Source: Adhaeribacter rhizoryzae
GTDB taxonomy: Bacteria; Bacteroidota; Bacteroidia; Cytophagales; Hymenobacteraceae
DNA length: 64,000 bases
NCBI RefSeq assembly: GCF_008629685.1
Contig: NZ_VWSF01000026.1
Coordinates: 22,929 to 86,928 of the forward strand
Direction: 5' to 3'
Numbering within the stretch: the first letter of the stretch is position 1; every line of letters starts with the position of its first letter. The notes below the pieces were generated by a model. That model made no database searches. It saw only the letters and a program-made list of their open reading frames with translations, and was not told the DNA's origin. The translations under genes and the position numbers were made by a program. Of this stretch, positions 34,868 to 43,833 are shown in pieces.

Positions 34868-36529
34868 CTAAATTTCCGCTAAATATTCGTGCACAAACTT
34901 AATGGCCATGGCCCCTTCGCCAACGGCCGAGGCAACCCGGTTCATGGCGCCGGCCCGTACGTCGCCGGCGGCAAATATTCCGGGGCTGCAGGTTTCCAGC
35001 AGAAATGGTTCCCGCTCTAGTTTCCAGAACTTGCGGTAGTTTTCGTGTTGCAATAAATCGCGGCCGGTGGTAATAAAGCCTTTGGCGTTTTTAATAATAT
35101 TTATCTTAATCCAATCGGTGTAGGGTTTAGCCCCAATAAAAATAAACAGAGAGTCGGCGGGTACCGTTTGTTGGGTACCATCGGTTATTTGTTTCATTAC
35201 CAGTTCTGCCAGGCGGCCATTGCCCTTGGCTTCGGCTATTTCGGTACACGGCAAAATAGCAATATTGGCGGTGCCTTTAATCTGGTCGATGAGGTACTGC
35301 GACATGGTGGCGCTTAAATCCTCGCGCCGAATAATCAGGTGCACCCGGTTGGCAAACTGGGCCAGGTACATGGCGGCCTGCCCCGCCGAGTTGCCCCCGC
35401 CAACTATATATACCTGTTTGTTTTTGCAGGCCTGGGCTTCGGTCATGGCCGCGCCGTAATAAATACCGGCCCCGGTAAATTCGGCAATACCAGGTGTTTC
35501 GAGCTGGCGATAATCTACGCCGGTGGTTATAACCAAGCTTAAAGCATTTATTTCGGTGCCGTTGCTCAGAGTTAGCAGTTTATATTTGTCTTTAATTTTA
35601 ATATCTACTACTTCCTGCGGCGATAAAAATTCGGTACCAAAACGGGTGGCCTGGGTTACAGCCCGGCGGGTTAAATCGGCGCCACTTAAACCGGTGGGGA
35701 AACCCAAATAATTTTCGATGCGGGAACTAGTGCCAGCCTGGCCGCCGGGTGCCCGCCGCTCGATTAACAAGGTTCTTAAACCTTCGGAAGCTCCATAAAC
35801 GGCGGCCGCCAACCCGGCCGGACCAGCACCAATAATTACAACATCGTATAAATTGTTTTGGGCCTGGGCTTTTAAGCCTAACTTTTCGGCAATGGGCGCT
35901 AAACCGGTACCCGTTAAAAAAGAGCCATCTTCAAAAAAAACAGCAGGCAAATCTTTAGGATCTATCTGGTTAAGCCTGATTAGTTCGGCTGCTTTTTCGT
36001 CGAATTCAAAATCGAGCCATTGGTACGGAAATAAATTACCCGATAAAAAATCTTTTAGCTCATGCGACTTCGGCGACCACTGGTACCCAATAACTTTAAT
36101 GCCTTCGTAATCCGGAATATAATTGGCTTCCCAATCGCTGAGTAAATCCGAAATAACCGGAAACAATTTTTCTTCGGGCGGGTCCCAGGGCTTAAGTAAA
36201 TAATAGTGCAGGCCCACTTCGTTTATGGCTTTAATGGCGGCTTCGGTATCGGAGTAAGCCGTTAACAACACGCGTTTGGCTTCCGGGTAAACGGTGCGGG
36301 CCTGTTCTAAAAAATCAACACCCAGCATGTCGGGCATGCGCTGGTCCGAAATAAAAAGCGCAATTACCTCGCCTTTGTTTTTGAGTTCCCGCAAACTAGC
36401 CAGGGCTTCTACGGCCGATGTGGTATGCAAAATTCTGTATTCTTGCCGGTACTGGTTACGCAGGTCGCGCACCAGCGCCTTCAATACCTGTGCGTCATCG
36501 TCGAGGGCAAAAATGATGGGTTGTTTCAT
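34868..36529 (-). CDS. response regulator fused to thioredoxin-reductase-like flavoprotein
   Basis: This 553-residue protein has three parts. Residues 1-130 are a receiver with Asp10-12, phosphoacceptor Asp62 (LFISDQRMPD), Thr90 and Lys113 (LLKPW). Residues ~144-220 are a glutaredoxin-like segment (VIGYQWSPKSHELKDFL; LPAVFFEDGSFL) in which the usual C-x2-C is WSPKS, without cysteine. Residues ~228-553 are a thioredoxin-reductase-like flavoprotein with FAD motif GAGPAG (234-239), PGGQAGTSSRIENYLGF, NADPH motif GGGNSA (377-382) and GIFAAGDVRAG. Where TrxB has its CATC, this has YYGAAM (357-362), so classic dithiol chemistry is impossible. The kinase gene lies 161 bases upstream. The fusion type is known; its task is not. 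Confidence 0.95.
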   Translation of the reverse strand: MKQPIIFALDDDAQVLKALVRDLRNQYRQEYRILHTTSAVEALASLRELKNKGEVIALFISDQRMPDMLGVDFLEQARTVYPEAKRVLLTAYSDTEAAIKAINEVGLHYYLLKPWDPPEEKLFPVISDLLSDWEANYIPDYEGIKVIGYQWSPKSHELKDFLSGNLFPYQWLDFEFDEKAAELIRLNQIDPKDLPAVFFEDGSFLTGTGLAPIAEKLGLKAQAQNNLYDVVIIGAGPAGLAAAVYGASEGLRTLLIERRAPGGQAGTSSRIENYLGFPTGLSGADLTRRAVTQATRFGTEFLSPQEVVDIKIKDKYKLLTLSNGTEINALSLVITTGVDYRQLETPGIAEFTGAGIYYGAAMTEAQACKNKQVYIVGGGNSAGQAAMYLAQFANRVHLIIRREDLSATMSQYLIDQIKGTANIAILPCTEIAEAKGNGRLAELVMKQITDGTQQTVPADSLFIFIGAKPYTDWIKINIIKNAKGFITTGRDLLQHENYRKFWKLEREPFLLETCSPGIFAAGDVRAGAMNRVASAVGEGAMAIKFVHEYLAEI

Positions 36530-36690
36530 TATCAGAGATCTTCTCCTGAAGGATTATTTTAAGTAAAGCTATGCTAAAATCGTAATATTGGTTGTAAAGA
36601 AATCTAAATGGCGGTTATGAACAAACAAGTATTTTGTATTTCACGGACCGGCTTCCTCCTGCGGCAACGCTCTTTTTAACTGTTAAATTT

Positions 36691-38082
36691 TTAAGCTACC
36701 GGAAAGCAAACTTCAAATACCGTGTTGCCGGGCTGCGACTGCACTTTTATAGAAGCATCGTGGTGCAGCAATATTTTATTTACAATATCCAGGCCCAGGC
36801 CAGTACCTTTGCCCACTGGTTTGGTGGTATAAAAAGGCTCAAATATCCGGTTAAGCACATCGGCCGGAATGCCGGCACCATTATCGGCAACTGTTACTTT
36901 AACACTGTTGCCTTCCTGCCGGGTAGCTAGCCGCAGCTTGCCACCGGCGGCCAGGGCATCAATGGCATTATCAATCAGGTTAGTCCAGACCTGGTTCAGC
37001 TCGCCCACGTAGGCGGTTATTGGGGGCAGATTGGCCTGATAATCCTGCTCTACCTGAATATTTTTTTCTTTTAGTTTGTGGGTGAGCATGGTGAGGGTGC
37101 TCTTAAGGCCGTGGTGTAAATCGGTTTTTTCTTTGTCCTGGCCCCGGTCCATGTGGGAGTACGTTTTTACCGCATTTACCAATTCCGAAATCCGTTTAGC
37201 CGAAGCCTGTATGTCGCAGATTAATTTTTCGGTGTTCAGGGTATTGGCAAACCAATCCAGTACTTCGGGCAAATTATTCCCCGCCAAAATAGTTTTAATC
37301 GCTTCTAAATCCGTTAGTGTAACGCCCGATTCTACCAATATTTCGGCGAGTTCGTAGCCATCCGGTACGTCTTGTTCTTCGAGCCAATCAATTATTTCGT
37401 CTTCCAGGCTGTTGCGCGCCAGTAAAGTTAAATTGCTTTGCAAGTCCGCGGCTATTACCCTTAACAAAATATTGTTTACCGCATCTACCTGCTCCGGCGT
37501 AACGTGCATGGTCATGATGCGCTTAAACTTTTCGGGCACGTTGTGGTGAATGCGCAGCAATTCCGAAGAGCTTCGCACAATAGCGGCCGCTGGGTTATTT
37601 AATTCGTGGGCCAGCCCAGCCGAAAGTTTACCCAAAGCCATGAGTTTTTCGTTTTGCTGCTGGCTGCGGGTAAAATCCCGCACGCGGTCGGTCATAATGC
37701 CCACCAGCTCCTGTACCAGTTCCGGGCTTACCCGTTCCAGTTCCGGAAAGTGTTGCCGGTGCAGCGACAGCACCTTGGTAGGCACCGCGGCTATGCCTTG
37801 CCCAGCCGCTGCCCGCAACCGCGAAAAAGGCAATACGCCCGTAACTTCTCCTTTCTTTACCGATACAAAATATTTATAAGTACCATTTTGCTCCAGGCTA
37901 ATATTAATCTGTCCTTCCAGTATCAGGTGCATATAATCAGAGGGTTGGCCTTTGGTAAAAAGCGCCTCGCCGGGTGCTAAAGCCTGAATTTCGCCGGTAT
38001 TTAATAACCACTGCACGTGTTCGCCCGGAATATTTTTAAAAACCGGGAGCTCTTGTAAATAAGCAACATCAAAATCAGCCAT
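36691..38082 (-). CDS. sensor histidine kinase with cyclic-nucleotide-binding domain
   Basis: The 463-residue protein has no membrane segment. Residues ~12-130 form a CRP/FNR-like cNMP-binding beta-roll (VFKNIPGEHVQWLLNTGEIQ; LFTKGQPSDYMHLILEGQIN). A HisKA domain follows, with phosphoacceptor His159 in GKLSAGLAHELNNPAAAIVR. The ATPase domain has the N box (NQVWTNLIDNAIDAL), G1 (VADNGAGIP), F box (IFEPFYTTKPVG) and G2 (GKGTGLGLDIVN). It should phosphorylate the receiver encoded next downstream. A cytosolic signal, perhaps a nucleotide or redox cue, is likely. It diverges from glgE. Confidence 0.94.
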   Translation of the reverse strand: MADFDVAYLQELPVFKNIPGEHVQWLLNTGEIQALAPGEALFTKGQPSDYMHLILEGQINISLEQNGTYKYFVSVKKGEVTGVLPFSRLRAAAGQGIAAVPTKVLSLHRQHFPELERVSPELVQELVGIMTDRVRDFTRSQQQNEKLMALGKLSAGLAHELNNPAAAIVRSSSELLRIHHNVPEKFKRIMTMHVTPEQVDAVNNILLRVIAADLQSNLTLLARNSLEDEIIDWLEEQDVPDGYELAEILVESGVTLTDLEAIKTILAGNNLPEVLDWFANTLNTEKLICDIQASAKRISELVNAVKTYSHMDRGQDKEKTDLHHGLKSTLTMLTHKLKEKNIQVEQDYQANLPPITAYVGELNQVWTNLIDNAIDALAAGGKLRLATRQEGNSVKVTVADNGAGIPADVLNRIFEPFYTTKPVGKGTGLGLDIVNKILLHHDASIKVQSQPGNTVFEVCFPVA

Positions 38083-38365
38083 AGTTAAAGTTGGTAATTA
38101 TTTCGAAAACCGGGTAATTAACCGGCCAATATTTTGCAGCGGCTATTTTCGTTAGGCGGAATATTTGCAATACCAATCCCTAAATATTCACCCAACAAAA
38201 ATTTAAACAAAGCTTAAAAGTATTCTAATCAACCAAGGTAAGGTTAGCGGTGGCCGTAATATCTCTGTAAAAGGTCCCAAAAAAAATCCAAATGGGGCGC
38301 AAGTACCCCGTTTTAATCCAACCCTAACGGAGACCGCCCGTTTAATAGGGCAGGATAAAATATAG

Positions 38366-38430
38366 GGCGGTAGTTATGGTAGCGGTATTTAAGAAGCGTA
38401 AACTTAAATACCGCTACCATAACTACCGCC
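38366..38430. promoter_or_regulatory. 28-bp perfect hairpin upstream of glgE
   Basis: Two perfectly complementary 28-base arms (38366-38393 and 38403-38430) surround a 9-base loop. The arm contains GGTAGTTATGGTAGCGG. It lies 48 bases before the glgE start and 283 bases before the kinase start. No T-run follows directly. It could be a protein-binding palindrome, an RNA structure in the glgE leader, or a repeat element. The rest of 38083-38478 holds no gene. Confidence 0.6.
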
Positions 38431-38478
38431 TTATCCACTTCATATTTTTCCCATTATCGTAAATCCTTACGCGTACCT

Positions 38479-40479
38479 ATGATAGATTTTGCAGGAAAAC
38501 AACGAGTTGTCATCCAAAATGTCTCCCCCGAAATAGGCTGTAGCCAATATATGGTTAAATCAGTGCTCGGACAAAAAATTAATATTTCGGCGGATGTTTT
38601 CGCGGATGGCCACGATGTAATAAAAGTAATTGTGCTTTTCCGGCGGCAGGGCCACCAAAACTGGCAGGAGGTGCCCATGGAATTTAAACTTAACGACCAT
38701 TGGGAAGCCACTTTTACACCAGACGAATTAGGCCCATACGAATATACGGTGCGGGGTTGGATAGACCATTTTGGCACCTGGCAATATTCCCTGAAAAAGA
38801 AGTTTGAAGCCGAACAGGATATTTCCGTTGAAATTCTGATTGGGGTGCAACTGCTGCAGGAAGCGGCGGCTACCGCCGAGCCCAATGCCGCCAAAAAGCT
38901 AACCGCTACCGCCAACTCTCTGAAAAAACTAACTGGTCCGGCGGCCGTGATGCTGGGTTTGAGCCCCGAAGTAACCGAACTTATGTACCTTCACGGCGAC
39001 CGGAGCAACGCCACCACCTACCACAAGCTTAATACCATAGAGGTAGAGCGCAAAAGAGCGCAGTTTAGCACCTGGTACGAGTTTTTTCCGCGGTCGGCGG
39101 CGCAGGAGCCCGGCAAGCACGGCACTTTTCAGGATTGCGCAAGGCTGCTGCCGCGCGTTGCCGAAATGGGGTTCGATGTGTTATATTTTCCGCCGGTGCA
39201 CCCCATTGGCCGCAACCACCGCAAAGGGCTGAACAACTCTACTACGGCTAACCCCGGCGATCCGGGTTCGCCGTGGGCCATTGGTGCCGAAGAAGGCGGA
39301 CACAAAGCCATTCATCCGGAGTTGGGTACTGTAGAAGATTTCCGGCAACTGGTGCAGCAAGCCAAAGATTTGGGCATAGAAATAGCCATGGATTTAGCCT
39401 TACAGTGTGCGCCCGACCACCCTTATGTAAAAGAGCACCCGCAATGGTTTAAGTGGCGGCCCGATGGCACTGTGCAATACGCCGAAAATCCGCCTAAAAA
39501 ATACCAGGATATATTGCCCATTAATTTCGAAAACGATGATTGGGAAAATTTGTGGCAGGAGCTGAAAAGCATCGTGGATTATTGGGTAGCGCAGGGCGTT
39601 ACTATTTTCCGGGTCGATAATCCGCATACCAAACCGTTTCCTTTCTGGGAATGGCTTATCCGGGAAACCCGCCGGGAACATCCCGAATTAATATTTCTGG
39701 CCGAAGCTTTTACCCGTCCGCGTATTATGGAGCAACTGGGCAAAATAGGCTTTAACCAATCGTACACGTATTTTACCTGGCGCGAAACCCAGGAAGACTT
39801 TAAAGAATATTTAACGGAGCTTACCAAAACCGACCGGCAATATTATTACCGGCCTAACTTCTGGCCCAACACCCCCGATATATTGCCGCCGCACTTGGTA
39901 AAAGGTGGCGAACCGGCCTTTATTCAGCGGTTAATATTAGCCGGCACTTTGTCGTCGAACTACGGCTTATATGGTCCGGTGTACGAGTTCGGAATTAATG
40001 ATCCGGTGCCGGGCAAGGAAGAATATTTAGACTCGGAGAAATACGAGGTAAAGCACTGGAACTGGCAACAGGAAACCCGTATTGGCGAGTTTATTAAGTT
40101 GGTGAACACCATCCGGCGCGAAAATCCGGCCTTGCAGGAAACCAACAATATTATTTTTGGGGAGGCCGACAACCCCAATATGCTGTGCTACGGCAAAACC
40201 ACGGCTGATTTCTCGAACCAATTAATTACTGTGGTTAACCTGGATTACCAGAACACGCAGAAAAGCATGGTAAAAATACCGCTTAAACAACTGGGCATTC
40301 CGGACGATAAGCCTTACTGGGTACACGACCTGATTGGCGGGGCCAAATACCAGTGGCAAGGCGAGTGGAATTTTGTAGAGCTGAATCCTTATTTATTCCC
40401 GGCCCATGTGTTCCGGGTAGAATATTCGGCCATCCGCCCGGCTCAGAAACAGCCGCAAGACCAGTTTAATTCTTTTTAA
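38479..40479 (+). CDS. glgE: alpha-1,4-glucan:maltose-1-phosphate maltosyltransferase
   Basis: The 666-residue protein has an N-terminal DUF3416-like domain (residues ~15-190), then a GH13 subfamily 3 barrel. The nucleophile is Asp380 in TIFRVDNPHTKPFPFWEW and the acid/base Glu409 in LIFLAEAFTRPRIM. The maltose-1-phosphate site segments KWRPDGTVQYAENPPKKYQD and FNQSYTYFTWR match GlgE. It adds maltosyl units from maltose-1-phosphate to alpha-1,4-glucan in the cytosol. It is the first gene of a tight operon with treS-mak and glgB. Confidence 0.96.
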   Translation: MIDFAGKQRVVIQNVSPEIGCSQYMVKSVLGQKINISADVFADGHDVIKVIVLFRRQGHQNWQEVPMEFKLNDHWEATFTPDELGPYEYTVRGWIDHFGTWQYSLKKKFEAEQDISVEILIGVQLLQEAAATAEPNAAKKLTATANSLKKLTGPAAVMLGLSPEVTELMYLHGDRSNATTYHKLNTIEVERKRAQFSTWYEFFPRSAAQEPGKHGTFQDCARLLPRVAEMGFDVLYFPPVHPIGRNHRKGLNNSTTANPGDPGSPWAIGAEEGGHKAIHPELGTVEDFRQLVQQAKDLGIEIAMDLALQCAPDHPYVKEHPQWFKWRPDGTVQYAENPPKKYQDILPINFENDDWENLWQELKSIVDYWVAQGVTIFRVDNPHTKPFPFWEWLIRETRREHPELIFLAEAFTRPRIMEQLGKIGFNQSYTYFTWRETQEDFKEYLTELTKTDRQYYYRPNFWPNTPDILPPHLVKGGEPAFIQRLILAGTLSSNYGLYGPVYEFGINDPVPGKEEYLDSEKYEVKHWNWQQETRIGEFIKLVNTIRRENPALQETNNIIFGEADNPNMLCYGKTTADFSNQLITVVNLDYQNTQKSMVKIPLKQLGIPDDKPYWVHDLIGGAKYQWQGEWNFVELNPYLFPAHVFRVEYSAIRPAQKQPQDQFNSF

Positions 40480-40503
40480 TCTAAGCTGAAAACAAAATCA
40501 TAT

Positions 40504-43500
40504 ATGGCAAAAAATAAGGTGAACACGGACGGCCAGTTACTCTGGTACAAGGACGCTATCATTTATGAACTCCACATTAAGGCCTTCCGCGACAGCAACG
40601 GCGACGGCATCGGGGATTTTGAGGGGCTGCTGGAAAAACTCGATTATCTCGAAGATTTAGGCGTAACGGCTATCTGGCTGCTGCCCTTCTACCCTTCGCC
40701 GCTACGCGACGATGGCTACGACATTGCCGATTATTACAGCATTAATCCGTCTTACGGCGATGTTTCGCAGTTTAAACGGTTTATGAAAGAAGCGCATCAG
40801 CGCGGGCTTAAAGTAATTACCGAACTGGTGCTGAACCACACTTCTGAGCAACACCCCTGGTTCCAACGGGCCCGCCGGGCTAAAAAGGGCTCCGTACAAC
40901 GCGATTATTACGTCTGGACCGATGACCCGAATAAATACAACGAAGTACGAATAATTTTTAAAGATTACGAGGCTTCTAACTGGACTTACGACACTGTAGC
41001 CGGCCAATATTACTGGCACCGTTTTTTTCATCACCAGCCCGACCTGAACTTTGATAACCCAAAGGTGCAGGAAGAAGTGTTTAAGGTACTGGATTTCTGG
41101 CTGAACATGGGCGTAGATGGTTTCCGGCTCGATGCCGTGCCTTACCTGTTTGAGCGCGAAGGTACCAACTGCGAAAACCTGCCCCAAACCCACGAGTTCC
41201 TGAAAAAAGTGCGGGCTCACGTAGATAAAAATTTTCCGGGCAAAATGTTGCTGGCCGAAGCCAATATGTGGCCCGAAGATTCGGCGGCTTATTTTGGCGA
41301 CGGCGACGAGTGCCACATGAACTACCACTTCCCCATTATGCCGCGCATGTTTATGGCCGTGAAGATGGAAGACCGCTACCCTATTACAGATATTATTGAC
41401 CAGACGCCGGCCATTCCGGAAAATTGCCAGTGGGCTATGTTTTTGCGCAACCACGACGAGCTTACCCTGGAAATGGTAACCGACGAGGAGCGGGATTATA
41501 TGTACAAAGTGTACACCAAAGATCCGCTGGCTAAAATTAACCTGGGTATCCGGCACCGTTTAGCGCCCCTGCTCGATAATAACCGCAGTAAAATAGAGTT
41601 AATGAACTCGCTCTTGTTTTCGATGCCAGGTACACCCGTTATTTATTACGGCGATGAAATTGGCATGGGCGATAACTTTTACCTCGGCGACCGCGACGGC
41701 GTGCGTACACCTATGCAATGGACCCCCGACCGGAATGCCGGTTTTTCCAAAGCTAACCCGCAACGGTTATACCTGCCCGTTATCATCGACCCCGAATACC
41801 AGTACGAATCGGTGAACGTAGAAAACCAACAGAAAAACACTAATTCGCTGCTCTGGTGGATGAAGCGCATTATTGCCATGCGCAAGCAATACCAGGCTTT
41901 TAGCCGGGGCGATATTAAATTCCTAAATTCTTCTAACGCCAAGGTATTGTCTTATCTGCGCACCTACGAAGACCAAACTATTTTGGTAATTGCCAATTTA
42001 TCGCGGTATTCCGAAGCTGCCGAACTACCCTTGGAAGGTTACGAGAACTTCGTTCCAAAAGAACTTTTCAGCCAGAATAAATTCCCAGAGATTAAAAGCG
42101 ATCCTTACCTTTTTACGGTTGGCCCTTACGGATTTTATTGGCTCTTGCTGGAAAAACAACAGGTAGATGAACAGATAGGAGCCGATGATGCACCGCTGGC
42201 GCTGGAAGTTAAAAATTGGGAAGATATGTTTTCCGGACGCCGGCAACAGGTACTCCTGGATAAAGCATTCCCTAATTATTTCCGGAAGTGCCGGTGGTTT
42301 GGTGGCAAGGCGCGGGTAATTCAGAAAATGGAGGTAGTACACCACGTGCCTATTCAGCTCAAAAACGAGAATGCCGGTTTCCTTATTATTCGGGTGAATT
42401 ACAACGAAGGGTTGCCCGAACTTTACCAGTTACCGGTTTCATTCGTCGAACAAACAGAGGAACAAGATCTGCGCAATACCTGTCCGCAGAGCATTATTGC
42501 GGCTATATCGGTTGGTGGACGGCGGGGCTATTTGTACGATGCGGTTTACAGCAGCACTTTCCGGGGAGCCTTGTTCGAGCTTATGGCCAAACGGAGAAAA
42601 ATAAAAGCCGATTCGGGCGAACTGAACCTGTATGTGCAGGATAATATTAAAAAAGCCGGTGATACGGTTAACTCCAAAGTGTTGAGCGCCGAGCAAAGCA
42701 ACACGTCGATAGTTTTTGAGAATGCTTATTTTATGAAGCTTTACCGGAAACTCGATAGTGTCATTAACCCGGATTTAGAAATTACCCGCTTCCTGACCGA
42801 AGTAGCCCAGTTTGAGCAGGTACCTAAATTTATAGGAGCCATCGAACTGAAACAAGGTAACGGACCTTCTATGGTGCTGGGCATGATGCAGGAGTTGGTA
42901 CCGAATCAGGGAGATGCCTGGGCTTATTTTGGCGAATCGCTGAAACGCTATTTTGATAGAGTGGTGGCGCAGGGAAATCTCCAAAATTTGCCACCAACCC
43001 TGGGAAGCCTATCGGAGCCGGCTACTTTCGACCAGGTTCCGGAAGAATACCAAACTATATTGGGCGGCGCTTACGTAGAGCGGGTAAACCTGCTGGGGCA
43101 ACGCACCGGCCAGATGCACCTGGCCCTGAACGCCAGTCCGCAAACCCCTGATTTTGATCCAGAGCCTTTCTCGTTGCATTATCAGCGATCCATGTATTCT
43201 TCTTTCACTTCGTTGGTGCGCAGCACGTTCCAAAGCCTGGATAAAAACCTAAAGAAGTTACCAGAATCGGTTAGGGTAGAGGCGCAGGAAATAATGGGCA
43301 TGAAAAACAATATTCTGGAGGTGCTGAAAGAAATATTTGCCGAAAAAATAACCACCATGAAAATCAGGATGCATGGCGATTATCACCTGGGTCAGGTGCT
43401 GTTTACGGGCAAAGATTTCATGATTATTGATTTTGAGGGAGAACCGGCCCGTGCCTTTAGCGAACGCCGGCTTAAGCGCTCACCGTTGCGCGATGTTGCC

Positions 43501-43833
43501 GGCATGATTCGCTCCTTCCATTATGCCGCTTACAATGCTCTGTTCCAACTACAAGGCGTGCGCAAAGAAGATATGGCCGTGCTGGAAAACTGGGCCGAAC
43601 AATGGTACCACTACATTAGCGGGTTCTACCTCGATGCTTACCTAAACACTGTAAAAGGCAGCGATTTTATTCCGGCAGAAAAGCGGCACCTGGATATTCT
43701 AATTCAGACCTACTTGCTGGAGAAAGCGATCTACGAATTGAATTATGAATTAAATAACCGGCCGGATTGGGTTTCCATCCCAATCAGAGGCATCAAGTAT
43801 ATTATGAGGAGGCACTTAGATGGCGATAGATAA
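40504..43833 (+). CDS. treS: trehalose synthase-maltokinase fusion
   Basis: This 1109-residue protein starts 24 bases after glgE. Residues ~10-550 are GH13 trehalose synthase with nucleophile Asp210 ([20 protein letters not shown]), acid Glu252 ([13 protein letters not shown]) and the late [10 protein letters not shown]. Residues ~575-1109 are a maltokinase (Mak/Pep2) domain: WFGGKARVI at its start, then [20 protein letters not shown] with the catalytic-loop Asp, and DFEGEPAR. TreS isomerises trehalose and maltose; the kinase makes maltose-1-phosphate, the GlgE substrate. The natural fusion ensures channelling. Its 3' end overlaps glgB by 14 bases. Confidence 0.96.
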   Translation: MAKNKVNTDGQLLWYKDAIIYELHIKAFRDSNGDGIGDFEGLLEKLDYLEDLGVTAIWLLPFYPSPLRDDGYDIADYYSINPSYGDVSQFKRFMKEAHQRGLKVITELVLNHTSEQHPWFQRARRAKKGSVQRDYYVWTDDPNKYNEVRIIFKDYEASNWTYDTVAGQYYWHRFFHHQPDLNFDNPKVQEEVFKVLDFWLNMGVDGFRLDAVPYLFEREGTNCENLPQTHEFLKKVRAHVDKNFPGKMLLAEANMWPEDSAAYFGDGDECHMNYHFPIMPRMFMAVKMEDRYPITDIIDQTPAIPENCQWAMFLRNHDELTLEMVTDEERDYMYKVYTKDPLAKINLGIRHRLAPLLDNNRSKIELMNSLLFSMPGTPVIYYGDEIGMGDNFYLGDRDGVRTPMQWTPDRNAGFSKANPQRLYLPVIIDPEYQYESVNVENQQKNTNSLLWWMKRIIAMRKQYQAFSRGDIKFLNSSNAKVLSYLRTYEDQTILVIANLSRYSEAAELPLEGYENFVPKELFSQNKFPEIKSDPYLFTVGPYGFYWLLLEKQQVDEQIGADDAPLALEVKNWEDMFSGRRQQVLLDKAFPNYFRKCRWFGGKARVIQKMEVVHHVPIQLKNENAGFLIIRVNYNEGLPELYQLPVSFVEQTEEQDLRNTCPQSIIAAISVGGRRGYLYDAVYSSTFRGALFELMAKRRKIKADSGELNLYVQDNIKKAGDTVNSKVLSAEQSNTSIVFENAYFMKLYRKLDSVINPDLEITRFLTEVAQFEQVPKFIGAIELKQGNGPSMVLGMMQELVPNQGDAWAYFGESLKRYFDRVVAQGNLQNLPPTLGSLSEPATFDQVPEEYQTILGGAYVERVNLLGQRTGQMHLALNASPQTPDFDPEPFSLHYQRSMYSSFTSLVRSTFQSLDKNLKKLPESVRVEAQEIMGMKNNILEVLKEIFAEKITTMKIRMHGDYHLGQVLFTGKDFMIIDFEGEPARAFSERRLKRSPLRDVAGMIRSFHYAAYNALFQLQGVRKEDMAVLENWAEQWYHYISGFYLDAYLNTVKGSDFIPAEKRHLDILIQTYLLEKAIYELNYELNNRPDWVSIPIRGIKYIMRRHLDGDR
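43806..43812 (+). promoter_or_regulatory. strong Shine-Dalgarno for glgB inside treS
   Basis: GAGGAGG lies 7 bases ahead of the glgB ATG at 43820, inside the end of the treS-mak gene. Such a clear SD is uncommon in this window and fixes the glgB start and the overlap. Confidence 0.75.

Noticed and set aside
40702..41556. 284-codon frame antisense to treS
   Set aside because: A shadow of a strongly supported gene; low-complexity His/Val composition and no family match.
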